This document shows, piece after piece, positions 1 to 8,991 of a DNA stretch of 64,000 nucleotides. Below the pieces are notes generated by a model. It saw only the letters and a program-made list of their open reading frames with translations. It did no database searches and was not told where the DNA came from. How positions within the stretch are numbered: position 1 is the stretch's first letter; the number at the start of each line of letters is the position of its first letter. Made by a program: the position numbers and the translations under genes. This stretch comes from Methanogenium cariaci JCM 10550. Its GTDB lineage: Archaea; Halobacteriota; Methanomicrobia; Methanomicrobiales; Methanomicrobiaceae. Location: the NCBI RefSeq assembly GCF_001315945.1, contig NZ_BBBG01000004.1, positions 124,001 to 188,000 of the forward strand, written 5' to 3'.

Positions 1-898
1 ATCAATCCTATGACCTGCATCACAGATTCCATCATAATTGGCATCCGCATGGGTATCGGAAAAACCGGTGCCTCCCGGAGTGGACCAGACATTTCCACCA
101 CAATACGGCCCGCCGACAATATTATCCTGCAGGAGAAGAGGCCGGTTAAAGACAGAATTCCAGTGCCATTCCCAGTCATGTTCTGCATAAATGTTGTAAT
201 CGTTGCAGAAGAAATTATTCACAAGTGTTAGCGTGCTTTTATATGCATACACCCCCCCCGCCGTTATCAAAAAATGCATCGTTATTGGTTATGGTGGTGT
301 TTTCAACGGTCAGGGTCCCGCCACCTACATACACGCCCCCCCCGCCATATTTTGCAGTGTTATCGGTTATGGTGGTGTTTTCAATGGTCAGAGTTCCGCC
401 ATCTACATATACTCCCCCCCCGCCGCGTTCAGGATAATTCTGGTTATCAGATATGTCCAGACCACGTATGAGGATATTATTGCCGGTTGTAGTTATTGTT
501 GGCGTTTCTGATGTGGCGGTAATGAGCGGACGAACAGGGGGGGAACCCTCCCACTGCTCTATGACAACATTTGGTGTGGATATGATGATGCCACCCGCAT
601 AGGTGTGGCCTTCAGTTCCCCATATCCGGATGGTGTCACCATCTCCTATTCCTCCGAGGATGTCAGATATTTCCGATTTATTTCCAACCCCATCAATATG
701 CGAGACACTCCAGACAGTTGCTGAAACAGGCATAACAGCTATAATGCTGAGGAAGAGTAGTGCAATGAGAAGAAAACAGATAATACCTCTTTTCTGTCGG
801 ATGGGTTGTGATACCCTATCGTAGGTAGGTGGTGGGGGGGGAAAATTCATACGATCATTTGCAATTCGGCATATAAATACGCTCTCATTATTCATCAT
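1..898 (-). CDS. Secreted parallel beta-helix surface protein (3' end beyond window)
   Basis: The reading starts near 898 (a second Met lies at 850) and has a hydrophobic signal segment at about residues 38-58 (FLLIALLFLSIIAVM). It is followed by short beta-helix repeats of the type GGVYVDGGTLTIENTTITDN, as in NosD/pectate-lyase-like archaeal surface proteins. The frame ends at a C8 run at 252-259. Dropping two bases restores an open frame to position 1, with the typical tail text GGPYCGGNVWSTPGG and a calcium-loop-like DANYDGICD. The C run near 831-840 encodes a proline stretch before the signal segment, so the true start may be 850. An exported surface role is inferred from the signal and the fold family; the ligand is unknown. 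The C-terminus, including any anchor, is not in the window. Confidence 0.75.
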
Positions 899-1420
899 AT
901 AAATGGTTTCGCAAAATATTGTTGGGAAAAAGTCGATAGATCTGTAAAATATATATATAAATCAGAGATCAGTTGTATTTTAAAAGATATTCATGCGAAT
1001 AAATCCTGAATATAAATGTGCGGATGTCGCGATAAAACAATAAATAGGTACTCATTCTGGACTCCTTCCCTCATCGCAAAAGATGTACTGAAATATGTCA
1101 GAAGATGCGCCTGTTTTCTCTGGGGGGGGAGGGGGGGGAATGGAGAAACAGTTATGCCGTATTTGTTGCTAAAGGCAGGGATGAGATATTTAAAAAATGG
1201 AGGTGATATTTCCTGCCCGGGCAGGCACATATAATTTTGGAAGTGCCGGTCCTGTGGTTTGCGGTCAGGGCCATTCTCTTCTGATTCGGCATGGGTCCGG
1301 ATATATTGAGGGGGGGATTGGTGTGGATTGAGTGAGGTGATGGTCTCCTGGTCCCGGTTGTATCGGGGTGAGAGTGACGATTCATCGGAACCTGCCGCTG
1401 GCGAAATGGTTCTGCACTTT
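899..1420. other. Intergenic stretch without convincing gene
   Basis: Open frames on both strands here lack start signals, hydrophobic or domain patterns and are interrupted by two adjacent G runs at about 1122-1138 and another at 1311-1317. An AT-rich segment at 940-990 may hold the promoter of the leftward beta-helix gene. I see nothing else that can be supported. Confidence 0.5.
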
Positions 1421-1876
1421 TTATTCAAACAGTGGACCACCCAGCCGGAATCCGGTGCCTGCATCGGCGGGCCGGTTTGCCTCCATGAATGCATGGACTA
1501 CTTCCCGGTCGCCGCTTTCCAGTGCTGTTTCAAGGGCGGTGGTGTCGATGCCTTTCTCCTGCATCCGCTGGATCATCCGCTGGATCATCCGCTGCATTCG
1601 TTCTTCGTTCATCATGGGTGCATCTGCGGGCCGGTTCGCCTCGAGAAATGCATGCACCGCTTCCCGGTCACCGTTTTCAAGAGCGGTCTCAAGGACGGTG
1701 GTGTCGATGCCGTTTGCCTGCATCTTCTCAAGGGAAAAATGAATTCCGGTGCCATCTTTCATCATGCCCTTGTGTCCCGTTCCGTCGCCCGCACCCATCG
1801 GTACGGCCATCGCGGCGCAGACACAAAGCACGACAAGGCCGGTCAGTGCTAATACATATTTTCTGCTCTTCTTCAT
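1421..1876 (-). CDS. Small secreted protein with two 35-residue repeats
   Basis: The protein has 151 residues. The start at 1876 is preceded by a GGAG ribosome-binding site seven bases upstream. Residues 1-27 form a signal peptide (positively charged MKKSRK, then a hydrophobic core ending at AMA). The mature part holds two near-identical units, each with a GIDTT, then LETALE, a GDRE and HAF.EANRPADA, separated by a Met/Gln/Arg-rich helical stretch. No catalytic motif is visible and I do not recognise a named family; the heptad-like helices suggest a small exported helical protein. The end at 1421 is a stop codon in frame. It stands alone, convergent with the CDGSH gene. Confidence 0.75.
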   Translation of the reverse strand: MKKSRKYVLALTGLVVLCVCAAMAVPMGAGDGTGHKGMMKDGTGIHFSLEKMQANGIDTTVLETALENGDREAVHAFLEANRPADAPMMNEERMQRMIQRMIQRMQEKGIDTTALETALESGDREVVHAFMEANRPADAGTGFRLGGPLFE

Positions 1877-2115
1877 TCTTTATCTCCTGTTTTTTCGGGC
1901 ACGGGCAGGGGGGGGAACACCTTTCCGGGCCTCTGAACATACAGTTCACGCGGAAGGGGATAAATGCATAAAATGGAAGAGAGAGAACAATGCAACCACG
2001 GGGGGGTTGCATGATGGTTCCAGGTGTTCGTACTAACCCCCCCCGGACCCAGTCGCCGGGAAGGGGCCATCCGACCATAATTATATTCCTGTTGCTTCTG
2101 TATGGGGGGGGTTCA

Positions 2116-2343
2116 ATGACTGACGCACAGCACGGCAATCCCGAAGAGAAAAAGCCCTCCGTTGAGGTCTCAGAGAATGGCCCCCCCTACATTGCACACA
2201 ACATCACACGTCTCCGCAACTCGAAGGGCGTGCACATCGAGACCACCTCGACCGTGATCCTCTGCCACTGCGGACACTCAAAGAACAAACCGTTCTGTGA
2301 CGGGAGCCATTATTACGAGAAGTTTGAGGACGAGAAGAACTAA
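2116..2343 (+). CDS. CDGSH-type iron-sulfur protein
   Basis: A 75-residue protein whose C-terminal half carries the complete CDGSH iron-sulfur motif: C-x-C-G-x-S-x4-P-x-CDGSH (CHCGHSKNKPFCDGSH). In this family three Cys and one His bind a redox-active [2Fe-2S] cluster. No signal peptide or membrane segment is seen, so it should be cytoplasmic. Start 2116 is chosen because it directly follows a G-rich run at 2104-2111 that can serve as the ribosome-binding site; the frame is open further upstream but without protein-like content. It is a single-gene unit between two leftward genes. The exact electron-transfer partner cannot be told from the sequence. Confidence 0.92.
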   Translation: MTDAQHGNPEEKKPSVEVSENGPPYIAHNITRLRNSKGVHIETTSTVILCHCGHSKNKPFCDGSHYYEKFEDEKN

Positions 2344-2397
2344 ATAACGGGGGGGAGTGATGCAGTCAGTGAGACTGCATGATAGGGCAGGGATTTT

Positions 2398-3608
2398 TTA
2401 CTCCGCCCTCAGTGCCTCAATTGGGTCAAGGTTCGATGCCCGCCATGCCGGGTAAACACCTGAGAGGATACAGATCACAGCACCGATGATCATCCCCCCC
2501 TCCGGGACGTTTGCAATACTCTCCCATGTGAAGAAATACTCCGTTGTCCCGACCATCCCGAAGACGGCCACGTACCCGATCACCACTGACAGGATGGCAC
2601 CGATGCCTGCACCGACAATGCCGATGATCCCCGCCTCATAGACAAACATCCGCAGAATCTCATCCTTCTGCGTCCCGATACTGCGGAGGATGCCAATCTC
2701 GCGAATCCGTTCCGTCACAGACATCATCATCACATTGAAGATGGAGACTGCCGCCACAAGGAGCGAGATCGCCGCGATGGCAACGGCAAAGGTGGTGATC
2801 GTCCCAAGGGTTGAGGAGATGGTGTCAAGCATCCGGCTGGAGTCCTGAATCTGCACCTCGTCATCCTTCCTGTTCAACGATTCATCAATGCTCTCGGTAA
2901 CCGCGTCAATGTCGTTAATATCATCAACAATCACGTTCACCTGCGTATACTCGTCCTCATTGTCATAACGGCCGGTGAAGAACTTCTCGGTCGCGATGAT
3001 CGCATTGTCTGAGTTCAGGTCCATCGACAGCCCGCGTTCCTCAAGGATGCCGGTCACCCGGACAGTTGACTCGCCCTCTTCATCCTCCTCGTCACCGATG
3101 GTGACCTTGCTCCCGACTTCGATGCCATACCGCTCGACAAAATCCGGGCCGACAACAACCTGCGAGGTGGTAGAGGGGGGGAAACTCCCGTCCGTGAGAG
3201 TCAGAACATCCTTCATCGCTTCATCGTCCATCGCATAAATAGCCGAACGCCCACTCTCAGAGCCTGCTTCAATGGAATCACTCTCCGAATAGAGATAATA
3301 GACATACGAAGAACCCGCAGCTTTCCGGATGTCGGTATACTGGTCAGGTTCAAGATAATCATCCCGGTTCCGCCACTTCGCCCAAACAACCCGCCGCCCC
3401 CCCCGCCGGTGTCCGGTTGTACCACAAGGACATTCGCCGTTGCGGTGAGCTCCTCGATAACCGAGAGAGTCATGCTTGCAGAGATCATCCCGATGGACGC
3501 AATCGCGACAACACCGATGACGATTCCCAGCGCCGCTAAGACGGAACGCATGAGGTTCAGGCGCACACTCCGCACGGACAGCTGAAAGATAATGTCCGGT
3601 TTTTTCAT
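2398..3608 (-). CDS. MacB/FtsX-type ABC transporter permease (one frame break)
   Basis: The reading from ATG 3608 gives an N-terminal membrane segment (VLAALGIVIGVVAIASIGM) typical of MacB-family permeases. A large extracytoplasmic domain follows, then three C-terminal membrane segments including the FtsX-type core (VSIFNVMMMSVTERIREIGILRSIG) and the terminal Ala/Leu-rich segment ending PAWRASNLDPIEALR, a hallmark of the family. The frame breaks at a C8 run at 3397-3404; removing two bases joins both parts into about 403 residues, the usual length. The start codon overlaps the stop of the ATPase gene by four bases (ATGA). It should form a homodimeric exporter or mechanotransmitter with that ATPase. 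Substrate is unknown. Confidence 0.88.
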
Positions 3609-4282
3609 GCAACCCTCCCGTCCTGTATCCGGATGATGCGGTCTGCATACGTGGTTGTCTCCGCGTCATGCGTCACCATGATCACGGTCCTGCCTTCCCG
3701 GTTGAGCCGGGCGAGCATCTCCATGATCTGGGTACTGGTCTTTGAGTCGAGGTTCCCCGTCGGCTCGTCACAGAGGAGAATCGCCGGTTCATTCACCAGC
3801 GCCCGTGCGATTGCCACCCGCTGCTGCTGGCCGCCGGAGAGTTCCGAGGGACGGTGTGCGGCAAGCGCCGCGTCGATACCCACCGAATCAAGGAGGGCCT
3901 GCACGCGGCCGGACGTGTCATACGTCCGGTCTTTGAGGAGCAGCGGGTACTCGACGTTCTCGTAGGCCGTCAAAAGCGGAATGAGATTGAACTTCTGAAA
4001 GATATAGCCAATCGAGTCCCTACGGAGTGCGGTCAGGTCAAAGTCACTGAGTTGGCCTATATCCTGTCCTTCAATCCGGACGATGCCTGCGGTGGGCACA
4101 TCCAGACACCCGATCTGGTTCATGAGAGTGGATTTGCCTGACCCGGACGACCCGATGATCGCGACAAACTCCCCTCTCTGTATTTCAAGAGAAATGCCAT
4201 CGAGTGCACGGACATCCCCGGAAAGGAGGGGGGGGTATATTTTATGCACATCCTCAAGTGCAATAACCGGTGTGGAGTCCAT
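3605..4282 (-). CDS. MacB/LolD-type ABC transporter ATP-binding protein
   Basis: Intact 225-residue nucleotide-binding subunit. Walker A is GSSGSGKST (residues about 44-52), Q-loop in YIFQKFNLIP, signature LSGGQQQR, Walker B LLCDEP, D-loop NLDS and switch His in MVTHD. The short size and FNLIP/TAYENVEYPLL text match the LolD/MacB class that works with FtsX-like permeases. It lies 12 bases after the COG1361-like gene and overlaps the permease by four bases, so the three are almost certainly co-transcribed. A G run at 4228-4235 falls in frame near the N-terminus (the double Pro of IYPPLLS). Confidence 0.95.
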   Translation of the reverse strand: MDSTPVIALEDVHKIYPPLLSGDVRALDGISLEIQRGEFVAIIGSSGSGKSTLMNQIGCLDVPTAGIVRIEGQDIGQLSDFDLTALRRDSIGYIFQKFNLIPLLTAYENVEYPLLLKDRTYDTSGRVQALLDSVGIDAALAAHRPSELSGGQQQRVAIARALVNEPAILLCDEPTGNLDSKTSTQIMEMLARLNREGRTVIMVTHDAETTTYADRIIRIQDGRVA

Positions 4283-4294
4283 TGTCCTACCCCC

Positions 4295-5563
4295 TCACTT
4301 CTCTTTGTGCAGACGGGTTCGGATGCCATCACGTGCCCGTGCCAGGTAGCCCTTTCTCCATGCGACAAGGCCGCCTGCAATCAGCAGGATGCCAAGGATG
4401 ATGGGGGGGATGAACGGGATCTGTGCAAATCCACTGCCCATGCTGCTCATGGAGCCTCTCGCCCCCCCGCCCGGCCCACCGGCGGCAAAGTTCCGCTCTG
4501 CGAGTGCGTCACCATCTGCATCGAAAGCGCTACTGCCGGAAACAGAGAACTCTTCCTCGTAGATGTTGCCGTCCTGATCCTTGTAGGTGACCAGCACCGG
4601 CACCTCTCCTGCACCCTGCATCGTATAGGTCACCTCAAACCCTGAGAAGTCGTCCGGTTCAAGGGCACCGATCACGGCAATAGGGTTCGGATTTGTCGGT
4701 GTTGCCGGGTCCCCGACAGTCACCATGACGGAGTAGGCCTCTTCCAGGCCCGCGTTTGTCACATCACCGGAGACTGTCGTCGTTGAACCGGACAAACTCA
4801 CCTCAACCTCATTGACCACGAGAACTGCACTGGTTTTGTCTGTGCCAAAGTTCATGGGAATCGAGACAGTCGTGCTGTGAACGTTTACCCCGTTGCGGTA
4901 GTCCACCACAAAGGTCAGGTCACCCTCCTCATCCGGGGGGGTGATAGCGAACGGGACCTCAGCGGATTCGTCCTTTCTGAGAACACCCACAAAGTAGCTG
5001 GTCTGATCGCTCATTATGCCGTCTGTAACGGGCGTAATCGTAACGGCACTCAGTTCACCGTCACGGGTGTTACCCACACGAACGGTGATATCCTCGGTCT
5101 TTCCATCGGTAAAAGTCTCAGGCACCCCAAGGAGGGATACCTGCGGAGCAGTGTCATCCACAATCACCGGGATGGAAGTCCGCAGGGACCCGGACATGCC
5201 GAAGTCAAGGTAGAAGGACGGATAAAAAATGCCTTCTGCCGGCCCTGCCTCCACGAGGAAAGTGAATTCCATGGAGTTTTTCGCACCGATATCGCCCACG
5301 ACTTCATACGCGTTGTCATTGACAACCACGAGGTCATCCGTGTAGAGTTTCGCCCGGTCAATTGAGGCGCTCTCTTCGCCGGAGTTTGTAATCTTAACCG
5401 TGATAAATCCCTGGTCACCCGGCATGAGTGTCTCAGGGGGGGATTTGGTAATTCCTGTCACCGATATCTGGGATGCAGGATCTGAATCGTCATCAGTCAC
5501 GGCAGCCGCAAAGCCGCAGAGTGCTGCCAGAACGATCAGTGCAATACATATTCTATAGTTCAT
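4295..5563 (-). CDS. COG1361-type surface protein with C-terminal membrane anchor
   Basis: 422 residues from ATG 5563. A signal peptide (ICIALIVLAALCGFAAA) is followed by several Ig-like/CARDB-type beta domains (text such as PGDQGFITVKITNSGEESA and VSGDVTNAGLEEAYSVMVTV). A Gly-rich linker (AAGGPGGGARGS) and one C-terminal membrane helix (IILGILLIAGGLVAW) with a basic tail follow. In archaea such proteins often sit beside MacB-like ABC genes, as here (12 bases to the ATPase). I infer an extracytoplasmic partner or substrate-guiding subunit of the exporter. The frame is unbroken, though G/C runs at 4461-4467, 4935-4941 and 5435-5441 may add residues. A separate TATA-like box lies upstream (5614-5623). 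Confidence 0.85.
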   Translation of the reverse strand: MNYRICIALIVLAALCGFAAAVTDDDSDPASQISVTGITKSPPETLMPGDQGFITVKITNSGEESASIDRAKLYTDDLVVVNDNAYEVVGDIGAKNSMEFTFLVEAGPAEGIFYPSFYLDFGMSGSLRTSIPVIVDDTAPQVSLLGVPETFTDGKTEDITVRVGNTRDGELSAVTITPVTDGIMSDQTSYFVGVLRKDESAEVPFAITPPDEEGDLTFVVDYRNGVNVHSTTVSIPMNFGTDKTSAVLVVNEVEVSLSGSTTTVSGDVTNAGLEEAYSVMVTVGDPATPTNPNPIAVIGALEPDDFSGFEVTYTMQGAGEVPVLVTYKDQDGNIYEEEFSVSGSSAFDADGDALAERNFAAGGPGGGARGSMSSMGSGFAQIPFIPPIILGILLIAGGLVAWRKGYLARARDGIRTRLHKEK

Positions 5564-5613
5564 ATCTGTGTGCCTCTGATTTCGTAGTATCCAGAGAACA
5601 TTTCCCTCAGACA

Positions 5614-5623
5614 GATATATATG
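5614..5623 (-). promoter_or_regulatory. TATA-like box before the COG1361-ABC genes
   Basis: On the minus strand the sequence CATATATATC lies about 50 bases before ATG 5563, within the 103-base gap after the kinase stop. It fits an archaeal TATA box with initiation about 25 bases downstream, so the exporter genes may be transcribed separately from, or in addition to, the kinase operon. Confidence 0.5.
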
Positions 5624-5666
5624 AAGAAAATAGGGGGGGGTGGCATTATGCAACCATGGGGGGGTT

Positions 5667-8099
5667 TCATTGATTCTCAGAAACAGCGTGTAATGCCTCT
5701 TCCATGGCTGTAGCAGTTGGGTGTCGGTCTCCCATCTCTTTTGCAATGCACCGCAATACAATCTCATCCCAGGGGGGGCGGCCGCAGGCACAACGGATGA
5801 CGGTGCGGCAGGTGTCTCTCCGAGAATGGCGTCCGTCATCTCCCCCCCGAGGCCCCCCCCGTCTTCAAACGGACGGCGTCCGGTCAGGAGTTCATAGAAG
5901 ACAATACCTGCCTGGTAGATATCGGTGCGGACATCGGCATCCCCCCCATACCGCCGGGGGGCAATCTGCTCGGGGGGGGTGGCATACTGGATGGAGAATC
6001 CAACAATGGACGATTCGTGCCCGTCGCCCATCACCGTCCCCCCCAGGCCCCCCCAGTCGGTGATCTTCGCCGTGCCGTCCTCAGCAATGAGGATGTTGTG
6101 CGGTTTAATGTCACGGTGGATGATCCCCCCCTGTTCGTGGGCATAGGCGAGGCCCCCCCGGACAATATCCGCAACAATTGCCGCCGCCTCAGCAGGCGGG
6201 AGCGGCAGGGTGGCGCCTGCAAGGGAACCGGGCACATACTCCATCTCCACATAGGGCACCGGCAGGATGTTGACCGAGCAGATGCGGACGATGTTCGGGT
6301 GGGAAAGCCCCCCCTCCCAGAGTTTCATCTCTTTTAAAAAGATACGGCCCGTTGTCTCATCAAAGCTGATAGGCACTTTAACTGCGACAACCGCCCCCCC
6401 ATCCTCCCGCCGGACGGCCCGGAATACCCGTGCGAGCCCGCCCTTGCCGATGAACGACACATCCCGGTAGCGGTCCATCAGTGTCGCGGGGGGGAAGTAG
6501 ACATCCCGGAGCTGGCTGTCCATGATCTGCGTCTCATCAAAGGGGGGGTCACCGACCGGTGCGATGCGGGTCCGCTCATCGGTGTCTTCCGGCACATGGG
6601 GGGGAGGCACAAGACGGGAACGGTGATAGAACCCGACAAGGATTGCCGTCAGGGAGAGCAGTACGGGGACATACCTGCCCCCCCCAGCCCGCCGGTGCGG
6701 ATAATGACCAGACCCAGCGATGTAAATGCTACAATTCCTCCGGTGGTAAGATAGGCTCCAAGAAGATAATGGGGGGGACCTCTCCGTTGCGGTTGTGGCG
6801 GCAAGAATGACACCACCCACCGAGAGAAATGCCAGCCCGCCGACGATGAGTGTTGAACTCCCGAGATTCCCGAAGAACATAAAAGACTGGAAACCGGCCA
6901 GAAACATCGCTGAACTGCAGAGAACCGCGAGGATGGTGTACCCGGCGGTCAGGACAGGGACGGTGTGCCCGCTTCGGTTCAGAATACTGCGGTGGCGGGC
7001 ACGGCGGTCAGCAACCGTCAGCACCCCCCCTGCGACAAGCAGGGAACCCATGAAAGCAATTGTGGGCCACATCATCGTTTCCGGTTCCCAGGGGGGGAGT
7101 GCCAGGCGGCCATCCGTCCAGGCGGCCAGCAACCGGTCTCCGGGTTTCAGTAGAGTATCCTGCACATCCCAGGGAAGAGAGACGGTGTATGCATGGATTT
7201 CGGCAACGAGGGGGGGGCATCATCCTCTACCGTGGCAATTCCGGCGACTCCTCCGACCAGACCGGATGCTGTCCGCTCAAAAGGAATCGGCCCATTTCCT
7301 TCCGTAAACACGTGGGGGGGCTGTCCTTTCGGAGAGAGGGTGAAAGAATAGGGTTCATCTCCGATACCATCTCCCTCCGTGTCAGCCCCGGTATATCCAC
7401 CCCAGTGGTTCCCGAGCACTCCTTCAAACGATGTCCCCCTCATACTCATAGGTGGTCACTGGAGATACCCAGGACGTCTCCGGGGGGGAAGATGAAATCG
7501 CACCGTTTTCGGCATCAATATCATTATAATACACCATCGTCCCGTCCGATTCGGTGATCAGGAGGCCAAGACGCAGCCCTTCAAGATGATTCCCGGTGAC
7601 AAGCGTTCTGTCAGAATCATAGATCACAATACCAAGACCGCGTCCGGGAATGGTGGGGGGGGAAATTGTGTTGCCGGTGATCACATTGTTATCCGAATGC
7701 ACAAAGATGCCAGTGGTAGTCGTCCCGGTGATGACCAGTCCCCCCCGACGGTGGTTCTCCCGGCTTTCAGCACAATGGCCGCTTCACCCCCCCCGTTGCC
7801 TCGATAACCGGCAGTCCTCCGCCGGTATCAATTCCGGTGATCGTCACGGGGGGGATACTGATGTTGAGGTGCTCGTAATACGTCCCGCTCTCAACGAGAA
7901 TGGTATCTCCCGGCTGGGCAATGGTGAGCACGTCAGACATGGTGGCATACCCGTCCTCACCGACCGTGAAGGTGGCAGCACAAACCGGTGGGCAGAGCAT
8001 CCCTGCGAAGAGAAGAAGGAAGGCGAAGAACATCCATGCAGGGCCAAAGCTCCGGGTGGTCTGCGTCCTTTTGATTCCCTGCATCCTCCGTGTATTCAT
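5667..8099 (-). CDS. Receptor-like Ser/Thr kinase: beta-helix ectodomain, five TM, kinase (multiple frame breaks)
   Basis: Read across its frame breaks this is one protein of about 800 residues. Order: signal peptide (FFAFLLLFAGMLCPPVCA), a NosD-like parallel beta-helix (DNNVITGNTIS, LVTGNHLEGLRLGLLI), a linker, five membrane helices (starting IAFMGSLLVAGGVLTVA, last VPVLLSLTAILVGFYHR), then a Hanks-type kinase domain. Kinase motifs: Gly loop GKGGLARVF, VAVK lysine, HRDIKPHN catalytic loop, DWG in place of DFG, PPE for APE, and DVRTDIYQAGIVFYELLTGRRPF. The odd TM number places the helix outside and the kinase inside. Breaks: 7787-7794, 7740-7746, 7435-7439, 7210-7217, 6771-6777, 6678-6685, 5772-5778. 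The true C-terminus, after the last break, reads RCIAKEMGDRHPTATAMEEAL and stops at 5667. Start 8099 or 8084 is uncertain. It follows the HTH-FHA gene by 16 bases. Confidence 0.85.
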
Positions 8100-8115
8100 A
8101 TGCACAAAACTGTTC

Positions 8116-8990
8116 TCACGATTCGTCTTTGGTGTCCTGCACTTCTGCAACGGTGAAGAGGAACCGGACCCCCCCCGGGGCCACGGGCAAGGTCGATGAT
8201 GTCGCCTGCCATCAGCCGGACTTCACGGTTCTCTTCGCACGGGTTGTCGTTCAGATATGTCCCGCCGGTGCTTCCCCGGTCGGTGAGATACCATCCGCCC
8301 TCCTTCTGCTGTATCTCCGCATGCGGCCGCGAGATGCGGGTGACAAGGTCAAACTCGCGGGAGACGACGATCGCACCGTCGCCCGTCACCGTGCCCGGCG
8401 GGGGGGCGTAGTAAATGGCGGCGCTGTCCTCAGCCATGAGCGGCCCCCAGACGTTTCTCCTCCCGGCCGATACGGGTCACCGCTTCCAAGAGAGGGAAGG
8501 TTTTGCCGTCTGCGGGCCCGCCGAGAACGAAGATTACGGGGGGGGTTTCCCCGGCGTATTCACGGGAGACCATCCGCCGGGCCTCCTCGACCTTTGCTGC
8601 CAGTTCACTTCCCTTGATATGTATGTCGAGGTTTGAAAACAGCCCGAGGTTGCGGATGATCTCCTCGATACCGCCGGGCCGGGTGGTGTACTTCCAGACA
8701 GGGAGCGACCCCCCCCGGGAGGTGGCCCGCCCGAACCCCCCCGCCTCCTTGGTGATGATGCCTGCGGTGAGCATCTTCTCAAGATGCTTTTTGGTATTCA
8801 CATAGGAGGTGCCGATCTCCCCCCCTGCAATTTCGTTGGCCTCCTTCGGGGTGTGCTCGATTATTTTGAGGATATGCAGGCGTACGGGATTCGAGAGCAC
8901 ATTGAGGTATTTGGAAAGGTCTTCATAGTAGTCCTGATCCTCGGCCATCATCACGGTCTTTGCATTGGCATATTCTTCTGAATCGGTCAT
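8116..8990 (-). CDS. ArsR-like HTH protein fused to C-terminal FHA domain (two frame breaks)
   Basis: About 290 residues. The N-terminal half has an ArsR-type winged helix (LSNPVRLHILKIIEHTPKE, then NTKKHLEKMLTAGIITKE). The C-terminal half is a FHA domain: IFVLGGPADGKTFPLLEAVTRIGR, SRPHAEI, the phosphothreonine-binding stretch DRGSTGGTYLND, and a final strand RFLFTVAEVQDTKDES. Breaks are at a C5 run 8444-8448 (one base too many joins the FHA start to its middle) and C8 8169-8176. Start 8990 lies one base after the phosphatase stop; an upstream in-frame codon at 9026 would overlap that gene. FHA domains read phosphothreonine marks, so this is a candidate kinase substrate and DNA-binding output. 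The target promoter is unknown. Confidence 0.85.
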
Positions 8991-8991
8991 G

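Noticed and set aside
991-1494. 167-residue open frame on the minus strand and overlapping frames on the plus strand
   Set aside because: Composition is Pro/His/Ser-rich without domain or signal pattern, it overlaps the real gene at 1421-1876 and has no ribosome-binding site.
4295-7165. A single 956-residue frame that joins the kinase and the COG1361-type protein
   Set aside because: The join is an artefact of the tract at 5772-5778: after correction the kinase stops at 5667 and the next protein has its own start, signal peptide and promoter at 5563.
7227-7427. Alternative short frames inside the kinase ectodomain
   Set aside because: They are tract-induced fragments of the same protein, as the corrected reading continues through them.
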